A stretch of 64,000 nt of DNA, from contig NZ_OY782759.1 of assembly GCF_963678195.1 (NCBI RefSeq), positions 2,604,001 through 2,668,000 of the forward strand, given 5' to 3'. Source of the DNA: an uncultured Hyphomonas sp. (GTDB lineage: Bacteria > Pseudomonadota > Alphaproteobacteria > Caulobacterales > Hyphomonadaceae). Position numbers and translations under genes: made by a program. The notes below the pieces were generated by a model. The model had not been told where the DNA came from and ran no database searches. It saw only the letters and a program-made list of their open reading frames with translations. Below, piece by piece: positions 29,379 through 38,355 of this stretch (its first letter is position 1; each line of letters opens with the position of its first letter).

Positions 29379-29627
29379 TCGTGTTTGGCGCCTGCAATGT
29401 TTACAGTGTTCCTGCTAAAAACAGTAAACCCCTTATACCACGCCTGTCCCGCATATGGGTGACAGCCTTGCTTTCGCCGCAATTCCCCAGGGAAACACAG
29501 GGCCTCAAACCATGCATTGCAGCATATCTTTGCATAGCAGCCATGACTCGCATGTCACACAACTCCCCGGAGATTGTAGCCTGATCGGGGGACAGAAACC
29601 GGTTACACCCGCTTCGGCTTTCCCTGC

Positions 29628-29655
29628 TTGACCTCGCGACTCAGTCAGATTAACC
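29628..29655 (+). promoter_or_regulatory. Candidate tRNA-Val promoter
   Basis: TTGACC (29628-29633), 16-base spacer, TTAACC (29650-29655), placing transcription start about ten bases before the mature tRNA. The -35 is good; the -10 is loose, as is common in alphaproteobacteria. Confidence 0.4.
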
Positions 29656-29673
29656 CCGCTTTTTTTCCGGAAC

Positions 29674-29748
29674 GGGCGATTAGCTCAGTGGTAGAGCACT
29701 GCCTTCACACGGCAGGGGTCACAAGTTCGAACCTTGTATCGCCCACCA
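29674..29748 (+). tRNA. tRNA-Val (CAC)
   Basis: A full cloverleaf: acceptor GGGCGAT/ATCGCCC, D arm GCTCAGTGGTAGAGC, anticodon stem CTGCC/GGCAG with loop TTCACAC (anticodon CAC at 29706-29708, valine), variable GGGTC, T arm with GTTCGAA, discriminator A and an encoded CCA (29746-29748). Confidence 0.97.
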
Positions 29749-29813
29749 TTCCTGTTCCGCGCCACCTGCCACAATGCGTGGTTCCTCCTGAAAAGCACGC
29801 TATAAGCCGCGCG

Positions 29814-30548
29814 ATGAAATCGCTGTTTCGTTCCCCTGCCGTGTCCGCCATCCTCGGCCGCCTGATCTGGGCATGGATGGCCCTGGTGACCCACACGGTG
29901 CGCTGGACAGTCGAAGTGGACCCTGCCGCCCGCGAAGCGTGGCGCCAGAATGACGGCATTGTCGTGGCCTCCTGGCACTCCCGCATCATGATCCTCCCTG
30001 TCGGCTGGATCCGCTTCATCCGTAATTGGAAAGACCGGGTGAACCGCGCCGCCATGCTGGTTTCGCTCTCGCCGGACGGTGAAGCGGTGGCTCGCGCCAT
30101 TGACCACCTTCATCTCCAAGCGATCAGGGGCTCTGCGGCCAACAAGAGGAAGCGCAAGGACAAGGGTGGTGCCCGCGCCATCGCCGAAGCCACGCGCCTG
30201 CTGAAGAATGGCAGCGCGGTCTGCATTACCCCTGATGGTCCCCGAGGCCCGGCCGAACAGGTCAGCCCCGGCGCGATCATGATCGCTCAGCGGGCCGGCG
30301 CGCCGATCGTCCCCTATGCCCTGTCTGTCACACCCTGCTGGCGGCTGAAGACGTGGGACCGCTTTATCATCCCCTTTCCCTTCACGAAGGGCGCCATCAT
30401 ATTGGGGCCACCGATAGCGGCCCCGCGCTCCGCAGACCCTGACGCCCTGCGCGCGGAATTGCAGGCACGACTTGATGAAGCGACCCGCCGGGCTGATATG
30501 CTGTGCGGCCGCAAATCGGAAACAGCTACGGACCCTTCCCCCAAATGA
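29814..30548 (+). CDS. DUF374 lysophospholipid acyltransferase-like protein
   Basis: A 244-residue protein of the DUF374 family, related to lysophospholipid acyltransferases. It has a short membrane-associated N-terminus, the acyltransferase-type histidine motif VVASWHSRIMI (His in WHSR), a Gly/Arg block (ITPDGPRGP) and GAIMIAQRAGAPIVP. In alphaproteobacteria this gene regularly precedes waaA and lpxK, and it is thought to act on lipid A or its precursors. Its stop overlaps the waaA start (ATGA). Confidence 0.82.
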   Translation: MKSLFRSPAVSAILGRLIWAWMALVTHTVRWTVEVDPAAREAWRQNDGIVVASWHSRIMILPVGWIRFIRNWKDRVNRAAMLVSLSPDGEAVARAIDHLHLQAIRGSAANKRKRKDKGGARAIAEATRLLKNGSAVCITPDGPRGPAEQVSPGAIMIAQRAGAPIVPYALSVTPCWRLKTWDRFIIPFPFTKGAIILGPPIAAPRSADPDALRAELQARLDEATRRADMLCGRKSETATDPSPK

Positions 30549-31807
30549 CCTTTGCACTCCATGTGTATCGCGTCCTGACCAGCGCGCTTTCGCCTTTCCT
30601 AGGCTTCGTGCTGAGTGCGCGGGTCAAACAGGGCAAGGAAGACTTCTCGCGCCGGAACGAGCGGATGGCCCGGCACCTGCCGGTGCTGCGCAATAATGGC
30701 GCGCTGGTCTGGCTGCATGGCGCGAGCGTCGGCGAAAGCCGCCTGCTGCTGGAACTCGGCAACCGTTTGCTGGACGAGCGGCCGGATCTGATGCTGCTGT
30801 TCACCAGCCAGACGCAGACCTCTGCCAGGCTGATGGGACCGATGCTGCCGGACAATGCCGTCTACACAATGGCCCCGGTAGACACGCCCGCCGCGGCCCG
30901 CCGGTTCATCCGTCACTGGAGGCCCAGCCTCTGCATCTTCGGCGAGGGGGAAGTCTGGCCCAATCTGATCCTGGAAGCGGAAAAGGCCGGCGCGAAGCGT
31001 GCGCTGGTGAATGCGCGCATGACCGAGAAATCGGCCCAGGGCTGGCAACGCTTTCACCAGACCTTCCGCGCGCTGGTCGGCCGGTTCGACGCCGTCCTTG
31101 CCGCCGACGAGGATACCGCCCGGCGGCTGGCCAATCTGATGGGCAAGCCGGTGGTCTGCGCCGGCAACCTGAAATCCGCCCTGCCCCCGCCGTCCGCCAA
31201 TGATGTTGAATTGCGCCGGATGCATGAGGGCTTCAAAGGCCTGCGTAAATGCTACCTCGCCGCCTCGACGCATGACGGTGAAGAAGCCCTGTTTCTGGAC
31301 GCGATGAAGGCAGCGCCGGACGCCGCCCTGATTATCGCCCCGCGCCATCCCGAACGCGGCCTGGCCATCGAAGACCTGCTGCGAACCCGCAATATTCCCT
31401 TCGCACGCCGTTCCCGCGGGGATGTGCCGAACATGAACACGCGGGTCCTGCTGGCCGACACGATGGGCGAGATGGGCATCTGGTTCCGGCTGGCCGATGC
31501 CGTCTATCTGGGCGGTGGGCACACGCCGCAGGTGGGCGGGCACAATCCGCTGGAACCGATCCGCCTCGGTAAGCCGGTCGTCTCCGGCCCGGACGTGTTC
31601 AATTTCGCCGACATGATGGAAGACCTGTCGGAGCGCGGTCTGATCCGCCTGCTCAAGACGCCGAAGGCGATCGGCCGGGCGCTGGTGACGATGGCACCGC
31701 CATCCGGTTCCTCGCTGGATCTGCTGGAATATGAAGCCGACGCACCCATGCAGGTCACGCTGGAGGCGATCCGCCCGTTGCTGCCGGAAAAAGGGCTTCT
31801 GGAATGA
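30545..31807 (+). CDS. waaA: Kdo transferase
   Basis: A 420-residue 3-deoxy-D-manno-octulosonic acid transferase. It starts with a membrane anchor (about 5-24), then the GT30 catalytic base region LHGASVGESRLL with Glu64, a second Glu in FGEGEVWPNLI, and a C-terminal donor-binding domain with YLGGGHTPQVGGHNPLEP. It adds Kdo to lipid IVA at the inner membrane. Both ends overlap neighbours by ATGA, indicating translational coupling. Confidence 0.93.
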   Translation: MTFALHVYRVLTSALSPFLGFVLSARVKQGKEDFSRRNERMARHLPVLRNNGALVWLHGASVGESRLLLELGNRLLDERPDLMLLFTSQTQTSARLMGPMLPDNAVYTMAPVDTPAAARRFIRHWRPSLCIFGEGEVWPNLILEAEKAGAKRALVNARMTEKSAQGWQRFHQTFRALVGRFDAVLAADEDTARRLANLMGKPVVCAGNLKSALPPPSANDVELRRMHEGFKGLRKCYLAASTHDGEEALFLDAMKAAPDAALIIAPRHPERGLAIEDLLRTRNIPFARRSRGDVPNMNTRVLLADTMGEMGIWFRLADAVYLGGGHTPQVGGHNPLEPIRLGKPVVSGPDVFNFADMMEDLSERGLIRLLKTPKAIGRALVTMAPPSGSSLDLLEYEADAPMQVTLEAIRPLLPEKGLLE

Positions 31808-32811
31808 AGGCGCCGCATTTCTGGTCGGCCGGTCTCGATCCGCGATCCCGGGAAGCTGCTCCGCTGACCCGCCTGCTGCTGACGCCGCTGGCGGCGCTGT
31901 ATACGTTCGGCATTCGACGCAAGCTGGCGGCCGCAGAACCGGAGACAATCCCGGTGCGGATTGTCTGCGTTGGCAATCTCACGGTCGGTGGCGTCGGAAA
32001 AACACCCATCGTCGAGGCGATCCGGCGCAAGGCAAGCGATGCCGGCCTGCGCGCGGCCAGCCTTTCACGCGGCTATGGCGGCACGATGGAAGGCCCGCTG
32101 AAGGTTGACCCTGCCCTCCACTCATCCGCTGAGGTCGGCGATGAACCGCTGATGCTGGCCGCCACGGGAGAAAGCTGGATAGGCAAGGACCGTTCAGACG
32201 CGGCCCGGGCGATGGCCGCCGACGGGGTGGACCTGATTGTCATGGATGACGGGCACCAGAATCCCTCCGTCGCGAAAGACCTGTCCCTGATCGTGATCGA
32301 TGCTGCCGCGCCTTTCGGCAATGGCCATGTCCTGCCCAAAGGCCCACTGCGCGAACCCGTCGCCGATGGTCTCGCCCGCGCAGACGGCGTGATCCTCATG
32401 GGCGAAGGCAAGGAACTAACGGCGGTGCAGAAATCCCGCCTGCCTGTCGTGCGTGCCGGGCTCGCCCCTGCCGGCGATGTGCCGGACGGCCCGCTCGTCG
32501 CCTTTGCCGGCATCGGGCGCCCGGTGAAATTCTTCGACAGCCTGACAGAGGCCGGCGCCGACCTGCAGGACAGCGTGCCCTATGGCGACCATCACGCCTA
32601 CACGGCCAGCGATCTGAAATTCCTGCACGAGCTCGCCACCCGCCGCGGGGCGCGTCTGATCACCACGTCAAAAGACCATGTCCGCTTGCCTGCGGAAGAA
32701 CGGGCGCGCATTCTTGTGTTTCCCGTCGAAGCCCGCTTTGAAGATGAGGCAGCGCTCACCGCGCTTCTCGCCCCAGTTCTCGCCCTTGGTCTCACGCCGG
32801 ATGAAGCATGA
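31804..32811 (+). CDS. lpxK: Tetraacyldisaccharide 4'-kinase
   Basis: A 335-residue lipid A 4'-kinase. The Walker A motif is GNLTVGGVGKTP (58-68), followed by the LpxK signature DDGHQNPSVAKD with the catalytic Asp pair, and a C-terminal domain ending the kinase fold. It phosphorylates the disaccharide before Kdo addition. Starts inside the waaA stop and ends inside the next start (ATGA at both). Confidence 0.93.
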   Translation: MKAPHFWSAGLDPRSREAAPLTRLLLTPLAALYTFGIRRKLAAAEPETIPVRIVCVGNLTVGGVGKTPIVEAIRRKASDAGLRAASLSRGYGGTMEGPLKVDPALHSSAEVGDEPLMLAATGESWIGKDRSDAARAMAADGVDLIVMDDGHQNPSVAKDLSLIVIDAAAPFGNGHVLPKGPLREPVADGLARADGVILMGEGKELTAVQKSRLPVVRAGLAPAGDVPDGPLVAFAGIGRPVKFFDSLTEAGADLQDSVPYGDHHAYTASDLKFLHELATRRGARLITTSKDHVRLPAEERARILVFPVEARFEDEAALTALLAPVLALGLTPDEA

Positions 32812-33773
32812 GCGATACGCAGCAGAAAACCGGATATGTCCGCCCGAAGGACATCGATAACCGCGCCAGCTTCTGGCAGCGGGTCCAGTGGCGACTGGAA
32901 ACGATTGCCTGGGACCTGATCTACTGGGCGCCGGTCAAAGCAATGGGGCCGGACCGCGCATCGAACTTCGGCGCCTGGCTGCTGCGCCGGATCGGCCCGC
33001 GCCTGTCGCAGCACAAGACCATGCGCCGGAACCTGAAAATGGCGTTTCCCGACTGGACCGAGGAACAGGTCGAAGAGACGGCCCTCGCCGCCTGGGAGTC
33101 GGCTGGCCGCACGGCCGGAGAGCTGCCACATCTGCCGAGCATCGATCCGTACACGTCTGGCCGGGTGGAGATTGTGGGTCTCGACATCCTCGACCGCATC
33201 CGTGACAGCGGAAAGGGCGCCGTCTTCATTTCGGGCCACTTTGCCAATTGGGAAATCATGCCCGCCGCCATCACCAAGCGTATCCCGCATGCGGTGATGA
33301 CCTACCGTGCGCTCAATAATCCACACATTGACCGGCGCATTTCGAAGCTGCGCCATGACTACGGCACGGCGATCAATGCCCCGAAAGGGATCGGCACACG
33401 GGAACTGATGCGCGCGCTGGCCAAGGGGTCTCCCATCGCACTGATGAACGATCAGAAGTTCAATGAAGGCGTCGCCGTGCCCTTCTTCGGCCGCGACGCC
33501 ATGACCGCGCCGGGCCCAACCCGGCTGGCCCTGAAATACAAGGTTCCGATCGTCCCCGTCTCGACGGTGCGTACCGGCCCTGCCCGGTTCCGCATCGAAT
33601 TTCATGAGCCTTTTGTGCCTGAAGACACCGGCAATACCGACGCCGACATTCTGCACTCGGTCACGCGGATCAACAATTTCCTGGAAGCCCAGGTGCGTGC
33701 CCATCCCGGCCAGTGGTTCTGGCAGCACCGCCGCTGGCCCAAGGAAGCCTGGAAAGACGCCGGCGTCACCTGA
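32808..33773 (+). CDS. lpxL: Lipid A late acyltransferase (LpxL/HtrB family)
   Basis: A 321-residue acyltransferase of the LpxL/LpxM family. The catalytic HX4E motif is SGHFANWE (His144, Glu149), preceded by the membrane-proximal N-terminal region and followed by a DQKFNEGVAVPFFG motif. It adds a secondary acyl chain to Kdo-lipid A, consistent with its place behind waaA and lpxK. Which chain it adds cannot be told. Last gene of the coupled operon. Confidence 0.88.
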   Translation: MSDTQQKTGYVRPKDIDNRASFWQRVQWRLETIAWDLIYWAPVKAMGPDRASNFGAWLLRRIGPRLSQHKTMRRNLKMAFPDWTEEQVEETALAAWESAGRTAGELPHLPSIDPYTSGRVEIVGLDILDRIRDSGKGAVFISGHFANWEIMPAAITKRIPHAVMTYRALNNPHIDRRISKLRHDYGTAINAPKGIGTRELMRALAKGSPIALMNDQKFNEGVAVPFFGRDAMTAPGPTRLALKYKVPIVPVSTVRTGPARFRIEFHEPFVPEDTGNTDADILHSVTRINNFLEAQVRAHPGQWFWQHRRWPKEAWKDAGVT

Positions 33774-33860
33774 GGCCCCGAGCTTGTCCTGGCGTATCAT
33801 GGTTTCCAAGTCGGCAACTCTCGACTCTGAATTCCGCCGTTTCCGGCACCGCTTGCTTAA

Positions 33861-33872
33861 AATTAGCTAATT
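33861..33872. promoter_or_regulatory. Perfect 12-base palindrome upstream of the EAL gene
   Basis: AATTAGCTAATT is a perfect palindrome 72 bases upstream of the EAL start, in an AT-rich patch that could include the promoter. It also partly resembles a CtrA box (TTAA-N7-TAAT) but misses the consensus second half. Confidence 0.35.
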
Positions 33873-33943
33873 AGGTTCGCCCGGTAACTGCCAGGACGGC
33901 AGGGGGATTCACTTAAGACCAGGCGCTCGCCGGGAGGGCACTG

Positions 33944-35173
33944 ATGAACGCATTCCAACTCGACCCATCCATGCTAAAAGGTCCGTCGGAGAGTTCGCCG
34001 CAGATCATTGAATCGTCCCTCAGGGCGATCCGCGAACACCTCGACATGCCGGTGGCGTATCTTTCGCAATTCGTGAACGGCCGCGTTGTCTACCGCCATG
34101 TCGACGCGCCGGGCTATGAACACCTGATCCGCGCAGGCGCCAGCCGCAGCATGGATGAAGGCTATTGCGGCCTCATCGTCGCCGGCCGCCTGCCGCAGAT
34201 GATCCCGGACACGTCCGAGAACCAGCTGGCCTCGTCCCTGCCGATCACCCGTACGCTGCCGATCGGCTCGCACATCGCCATTCCGATCCATCTGGAAGAT
34301 GGCACGACCTATGGCATGTTCGCCTGCCTCAGCCCGAAGCCGAACACCAGCCTCAACTCGCGTGACCTGGAAACGATGCGCCTGTTCGCAAATCTCGCGA
34401 CGCAGCAGATTCACGCCAATCACCGCACCGAGCGCATCATGCGCGAGAAGCGCATCCGCATCGAATCCGTGCTGGAAGAGAAAGCCTTCGAAATCGCCTA
34501 CCAGCCCATCGTGGATCTCGGCGACATGCAGCCAAAAGGCTTCGAGGCCCTGTCCCGCTTCTCGGCTGAGCCTTACCGGACGCCGGACATCTGGTTCGCA
34601 GAGGCCGCTGAAGTCGGTCTCGCCGCCGAACTGGAACTGGCTGCGATCCGCCATGCCGTACGGGCGCTGAACGTGCTGCCGGCCGACCAGTATGTGTCGG
34701 TGAATGCCTCGCCGCAGACCGTCATCAACCCGGCCTTTGCGCCTGCCTTCGCGGGGCTTCCGCTGTCGCGCATCGTGCTTGAGATCACCGAACATGCGAT
34801 CATTGAGGACTATGACCTGTTCACGAAATGCCTCGCCCCGCTGCGCAAGCGCGGTCTGCGCATCGCGGTGGACGATGCCGGGGCGGGCCACTCGTCGCTG
34901 CGCCATATCATCCAGCTGAGCCCGGATTTCGTGAAAGTGGACATCAGCCTGACGCGTAATGTCGATGCAGACCTTGCCCGCCGCGCGCTGATTTCCGCCC
35001 TGCTGCACTACACGCGCGAAACCAGCGCCCAGATCGTTGCCGAAGGCATCGAGACCGAGGCCGAGCTTCGCACGCTGAAACTGCTCGGCGTCCGCCGCGG
35101 TCAGGGTTACTTCCTCGGCCGGCCCAGCATCAATGCATTTGGCGACCTGAAAGCCGAAGCGCGCAAAGCCTGA
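33944..35173 (+). CDS. GAF-EAL cyclic-di-GMP phosphodiesterase
   Basis: A 409-residue cytosolic protein. Residues about 20-160 form a GAF-type sensor domain; residues 180-400 are an EAL domain. The EAL motif is FEALSRF (201-203), with VSVNASPQT, LEITEHA, DDAGAG, VKVDISL, AEGIET and QGYFLG, so the metal and catalytic residues all appear present. It should hydrolyse c-di-GMP, controlling motility or attachment. No membrane segment. A GGGAGGG ribosome site and a strong terminator frame the gene, suggesting a single-gene unit. Confidence 0.9.
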   Translation: MNAFQLDPSMLKGPSESSPQIIESSLRAIREHLDMPVAYLSQFVNGRVVYRHVDAPGYEHLIRAGASRSMDEGYCGLIVAGRLPQMIPDTSENQLASSLPITRTLPIGSHIAIPIHLEDGTTYGMFACLSPKPNTSLNSRDLETMRLFANLATQQIHANHRTERIMREKRIRIESVLEEKAFEIAYQPIVDLGDMQPKGFEALSRFSAEPYRTPDIWFAEAAEVGLAAELELAAIRHAVRALNVLPADQYVSVNASPQTVINPAFAPAFAGLPLSRIVLEITEHAIIEDYDLFTKCLAPLRKRGLRIAVDDAGAGHSSLRHIIQLSPDFVKVDISLTRNVDADLARRALISALLHYTRETSAQIVAEGIETEAELRTLKLLGVRRGQGYFLGRPSINAFGDLKAEARKA

Positions 35174-35199
35174 TCCATCCCCGCAAGCAAACTCTCCAG

Positions 35200-35228
35200 C
35201 GCCGGCCTGAATGGGCCGGCGTTTTTTT
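35200..35228 (+). terminator. Terminator after the EAL gene
   Basis: CGCCGGCC (35200-35207) pairs with GGCCGGCG (35214-35221), six-base loop, followed by seven T. A strong intrinsic terminator. Confidence 0.93.
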
Positions 35229-35312
35229 ATGCGCCAGCCAGCAGACTGAAGACAGGATTAGACACGCGCGAAAAGCCATCTAATGTCCGGTCTGCTGAGA
35301 GGACGAACTTGC

Positions 35313-35741
35313 ATGCATTACGGACAGATCATTTCCTGCGTCGCCCTGGCATCCGGAGCGGCCATGGGGCTGGGCGCCCTGATTTCCCCGCGCTGGGCGT
35401 CCGGCGTGGTGCGACTTGTCGAAGACCCGGACCCTGCCCGACCCGGCGGTTATTCGGAATTTCGCGCCACCTATGGCGGCCTGTTCCTGATGGCCCACCT
35501 GTCCGCCCTGCTGATCGCGCTGAACCTGCCAGCCATCTATGCCGGGTTTGCCGCTCTGCCATTAGCGCTTGGCTGGATCGGGGCAGGCATCGGGCGGCTG
35601 ATCTCCCTGTTTGCGGACCGCGACCGGAACCGGGCGAAAGGCCTCATACCGGTCTGGATCCCGCTCGAAATCATCATCGGCCTGGCAATCGGTGCCAACC
35701 TCATTCAGATCTACGACATCATCCGGACCTTCACGAAATGA
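35313..35741 (+). CDS. DUF4345 family membrane protein
   Basis: A 142-residue membrane protein with four hydrophobic segments (about 5-25, 55-72, 75-98, 115-137) and a charged loop between the second pair. It resembles DUF4345 proteins, of unknown function. The ATG at 35313 has GAGAGGA upstream; the in-frame ATG at 35283 has none. Its stop overlaps the M20 peptidase start by ATGA, implying coupling. Confidence 0.68.
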   Translation: MHYGQIISCVALASGAAMGLGALISPRWASGVVRLVEDPDPARPGGYSEFRATYGGLFLMAHLSALLIALNLPAIYAGFAALPLALGWIGAGIGRLISLFADRDRNRAKGLIPVWIPLEIIIGLAIGANLIQIYDIIRTFTK

Positions 35742-37120
35742 AACACAAATTCCTCTCCAGCCTCGCCGCCCTTCTTCTTGTCGGCTGTGTCTCCGCGCCG
35801 ACCGCGGCAAGCGCCGAACAGGTCGATGTCGACAAGGCGACTGAAATCCTCGGCCAGTCCGTCGCGTTCGACACCGTCGCGGGACGCGGCCAGGTCCCGG
35901 CCTATGCCGAATATCTGGCCGGTGAACTGGAGGCCGGTGGCTTCGCGAAAGAGGACATCGAGATTGTCCCGCTCGGCGAGACCGCCACGCTGATCGCCAC
36001 CTATCACGGCAAGAGCCCGGACTCCCCGATCCTGCTGAACGCGCACATGGACGTTGTGGAGGCAGACCCGGCCGACTGGGAACGCGCCCCGTTCACGATG
36101 GAAACGGATGGCACCTATTATTACGGGCGCGGCGTGCTGGACGACAAATTCGGCCTGACCATGCTGGTCACCACCCTGCTGCGCCTGAAGCGGGAAGGGT
36201 TCGAACCGGAAAATGACATCATCCTTATCCTGACGGGTGATGAGGAAACCGCACAGAAGACCGCCGAGACAATCGCCCCGCTCTACCGGAATGCGCGTTA
36301 CGTGCTGAATGCCGATGGCGGCGGCGGCACACTGAATGAAGATGGCACCTACGCCTTCTACAGCCTGCAGGCCGGTGAGAAGACCTATGCCGACTTCAAG
36401 ATCACCATCACCAATCCCGGCGGCCATTCCAGCCGCCCGACCGCGCACAATGCGATTGTTGACATGGCCGGCGTGCTGGAACGGATCGGCGCCTACAAAT
36501 TCCCGGTGGAGACAAGCGAGCTGACGCTCGCCTTCTTCGCCGAGACGGCAAAGCGCACGGAGGGGGACCTCGGCGAAGCGATGGCCCGTTTCGCCGCTGA
36601 CCCGGCGGATATGGCCGCCGCCGACCGGATCGGGCAGGAATCTGAATTCGTGGGCATCACGCGTACGACCTGCGTGCCGACCGAGATCACAGGCGGCCAC
36701 GCGCCGAACGCCCTGCCGCAAAGCGTGGTGGCAAACATCAATTGCCGCATCTTCCCCGGTATCCCGCCGCACGACGTGATGGCGAAACTGCAGGAACTGG
36801 CCGGCGATGGCGCAGACGTGACCTTCCCGGAGGAATTCCCGCAGTCCGAAACCTCGCCGCTGCACCCGGAAGTCATGGCCGCACTGCGCAAGGCGGTGGA
36901 TGCCCAGGCGCCCGGTCTGCCGATCATCCCATCCATGTCTGCCGGCACAACGGACGGCCTCTTCTTCCGCAAGGAAGGCATCGACACCTATGGCGTCACC
37001 GGCATCTTCATGAGGCCTTCGGACCAGTATGCCCACGGCCTGAACGAGCGCGTTCCGGTCGCCTCCATCCCTGGTGCGCTGGACCATTGGTACGTGCTGA
37101 TCACGGAACTGTCGAAGTAG
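35738..37120 (+). CDS. M20-family zinc peptidase, lipoprotein
   Basis: A 460-residue peptidase. A lipoprotein signal peptide ends at the lipobox LVGC (Cys17). The zinc site is built from NAHMDVVEADPADWE (His, Asp), GRGVLDDKFG (Asp), GDEET (Glu-Glu) and, later, the ITRTTCVPTEITGGHAPN region, with the dimer domain in the middle (NPGGHSSRPTAHNA). Members cleave N-acyl or dipeptide amide bonds. It should sit in the periplasm on the outer or inner membrane and probably feeds on peptides. Confidence 0.85.
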   Translation: MKHKFLSSLAALLLVGCVSAPTAASAEQVDVDKATEILGQSVAFDTVAGRGQVPAYAEYLAGELEAGGFAKEDIEIVPLGETATLIATYHGKSPDSPILLNAHMDVVEADPADWERAPFTMETDGTYYYGRGVLDDKFGLTMLVTTLLRLKREGFEPENDIILILTGDEETAQKTAETIAPLYRNARYVLNADGGGGTLNEDGTYAFYSLQAGEKTYADFKITITNPGGHSSRPTAHNAIVDMAGVLERIGAYKFPVETSELTLAFFAETAKRTEGDLGEAMARFAADPADMAAADRIGQESEFVGITRTTCVPTEITGGHAPNALPQSVVANINCRIFPGIPPHDVMAKLQELAGDGADVTFPEEFPQSETSPLHPEVMAALRKAVDAQAPGLPIIPSMSAGTTDGLFFRKEGIDTYGVTGIFMRPSDQYAHGLNERVPVASIPGALDHWYVLITELSK

Positions 37121-37145
37121 GTGACGGCCAAAATCCCTTGCATCG

Positions 37146-37172
37146 GAGGCCCGGATGACGGATTCGGGCCTC
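37146..37172 (+). other. Hairpin between the M20 peptidase and rluB-like gene
   Basis: GAGGCCCG (37146-37153) pairs perfectly with CGGGCCTC (37165-37172). It sits about 25 bases after the peptidase stop, so it may act as a terminator, although no T tract follows. Confidence 0.4.
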
Positions 37173-37193
37173 TGACATTGAAAGGAAGCCATC

Positions 37194-38306
37194 ATGACGG
37201 AGCGTCGAGAGACGGGCCGCCCGCGCCGCAAAACTGCGGGCGCGAAAGGCAAACCGGGCGGCAGGCCCGCCCCCGGACACAAATCCCTCAAAGCACGCGG
37301 CCCTGCCGCTGAGCCTGACTGGAGCGAAGGCGAGCGCATCGCGAAATATCTCGCGCGGGCCGGCGTCGCCTCCCGCCGTGAAGTCGAACGCCTGATCGAG
37401 GAAGGCAAAGTCAGCGTTGACGGCAAGAAGCTGACCTCTCCCGCCTTCAAGGTGACCGGCAAGGAACTGATCCGCGTCGGCCGCCGCATCATCTCGGCGC
37501 CGGAAGCGACCCGCGTCTGGCGCTATCACAAGCCCTCCGGCCTGATCACAACCAATGTGGACCCGGAAGGCCGGCGAACCATCTTCGACGAGCTGCCGCG
37601 CACCCTGCCCCGCGTGGTGACCGTTGGCCGTCTCGACCTCACCACCGAAGGCCTGCTGCTGCTCACCAATGATGGCGCACTCGCGAGGGCTCTGGAGCTA
37701 CCTTCGAGCGGGCTGGAGCGGACTTACCGCGTGCGTGCCCATGGCACCGTGACACCGGAAAAGATCGAAAAGCTCGCCCAGGGCATCACGGTCGAAGGCG
37801 TGAAGTACCAGCCAATCCAAGCGGTGCTGGACCGGGAGACGGGCGCCAATAACTGGCTGACCGTCACGCTCGCCGAGGGCAAGAAGCGTGAGGTGCGCCG
37901 CGCACTGGAATCGCTGGACCTGATGGTCAACCGGCTGATCCGCATTTCCTATGGTCCGTTCGAACTGGCCGACCTGAAGCCCGGCCAGGTGGACGAAGTG
38001 CCGCCGGACCTGCTCGCTGAAGCGATCGGGCATCTCTATGACGGCGTCAAAGACGCTGCCCCAGCGCGCCCTGGCCCCGGCAAGACAACCGGCAAACCTG
38101 CCCCGCGTGGCGGCAGGACCGGTCCGAAACCGCCACCCAAGCCACGCAGCAAAAAGGGCCGGAAGCCGGACGAGGAATGGTCGACCAGCGCCAAGCCGCC
38201 GTCTCCGAAATCTTCCCCCCAGCGTCCTTCCGCCAAGTCACGACTTGGCAGCAAGCCGCCTTCCGGTAAGCTGTCCGGCAACAGGAAACGCAGCAAGCCA
38301 CGCTGA
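37194..38306 (+). CDS. RsuA/RluB-family 23S rRNA pseudouridine synthase with basic tails
   Basis: A 370-residue protein. An S4 RNA-binding domain (about 47-100; IAKYLARAGVASRREVERLI) precedes the catalytic domain with GRLDLTTEGLLLLTND (catalytic Asp148) and KREVRRALESL. This is the RsuA subfamily, closest to RluB/RluE. About 40 basic residues precede the S4 domain and 85 Pro-, Lys- and Arg-rich residues follow the core, typical of alphaproteobacterial members and probably RNA-binding. The exact target uridine cannot be told. AAAGGA lies eight bases before the ATG. Confidence 0.88.
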   Translation: MTERRETGRPRRKTAGAKGKPGGRPAPGHKSLKARGPAAEPDWSEGERIAKYLARAGVASRREVERLIEEGKVSVDGKKLTSPAFKVTGKELIRVGRRIISAPEATRVWRYHKPSGLITTNVDPEGRRTIFDELPRTLPRVVTVGRLDLTTEGLLLLTNDGALARALELPSSGLERTYRVRAHGTVTPEKIEKLAQGITVEGVKYQPIQAVLDRETGANNWLTVTLAEGKKREVRRALESLDLMVNRLIRISYGPFELADLKPGQVDEVPPDLLAEAIGHLYDGVKDAAPARPGPGKTTGKPAPRGGRTGPKPPPKPRSKKGRKPDEEWSTSAKPPSPKSSPQRPSAKSRLGSKPPSGKLSGNRKRSKPR

Positions 38307-38355
38307 GACGGCGCACAAATGCCGCCCGTGGTCATCGCCATAAGGGAGGCATTGC

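Larger units (their letters stand above)
29171..29673. other. 503-base non-coding region upstream of tRNA-Val
   Basis: This stretch is visibly richer in A and T than the surroundings and has no convincing gene. It contains a double operator-like palindrome (29342-29378), an imperfect inverted repeat GTTTAC/GTAAAC (29399-29429) with inner TGTT/AACA, and a candidate promoter for the tRNA (29628-29655). Short open frames on both strands here lack ribosome sites. Confidence 0.6.

Noticed and set aside
29237-29482. Minus-strand reading frame across the double dyad
   Set aside because: No ribosome site, odd composition, and the palindrome lies inside it. More likely regulatory DNA than a gene.
29381-29584. 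Plus-strand frame upstream of tRNA-Val
   Set aside because: GTG start without Shine-Dalgarno, no recognisable protein features.
33857-33871. CtrA box upstream of the EAL gene
   Set aside because: Only TTAA-N7-TAAT, the second half departs from the consensus TTAAC; the perfect palindrome is a better description.
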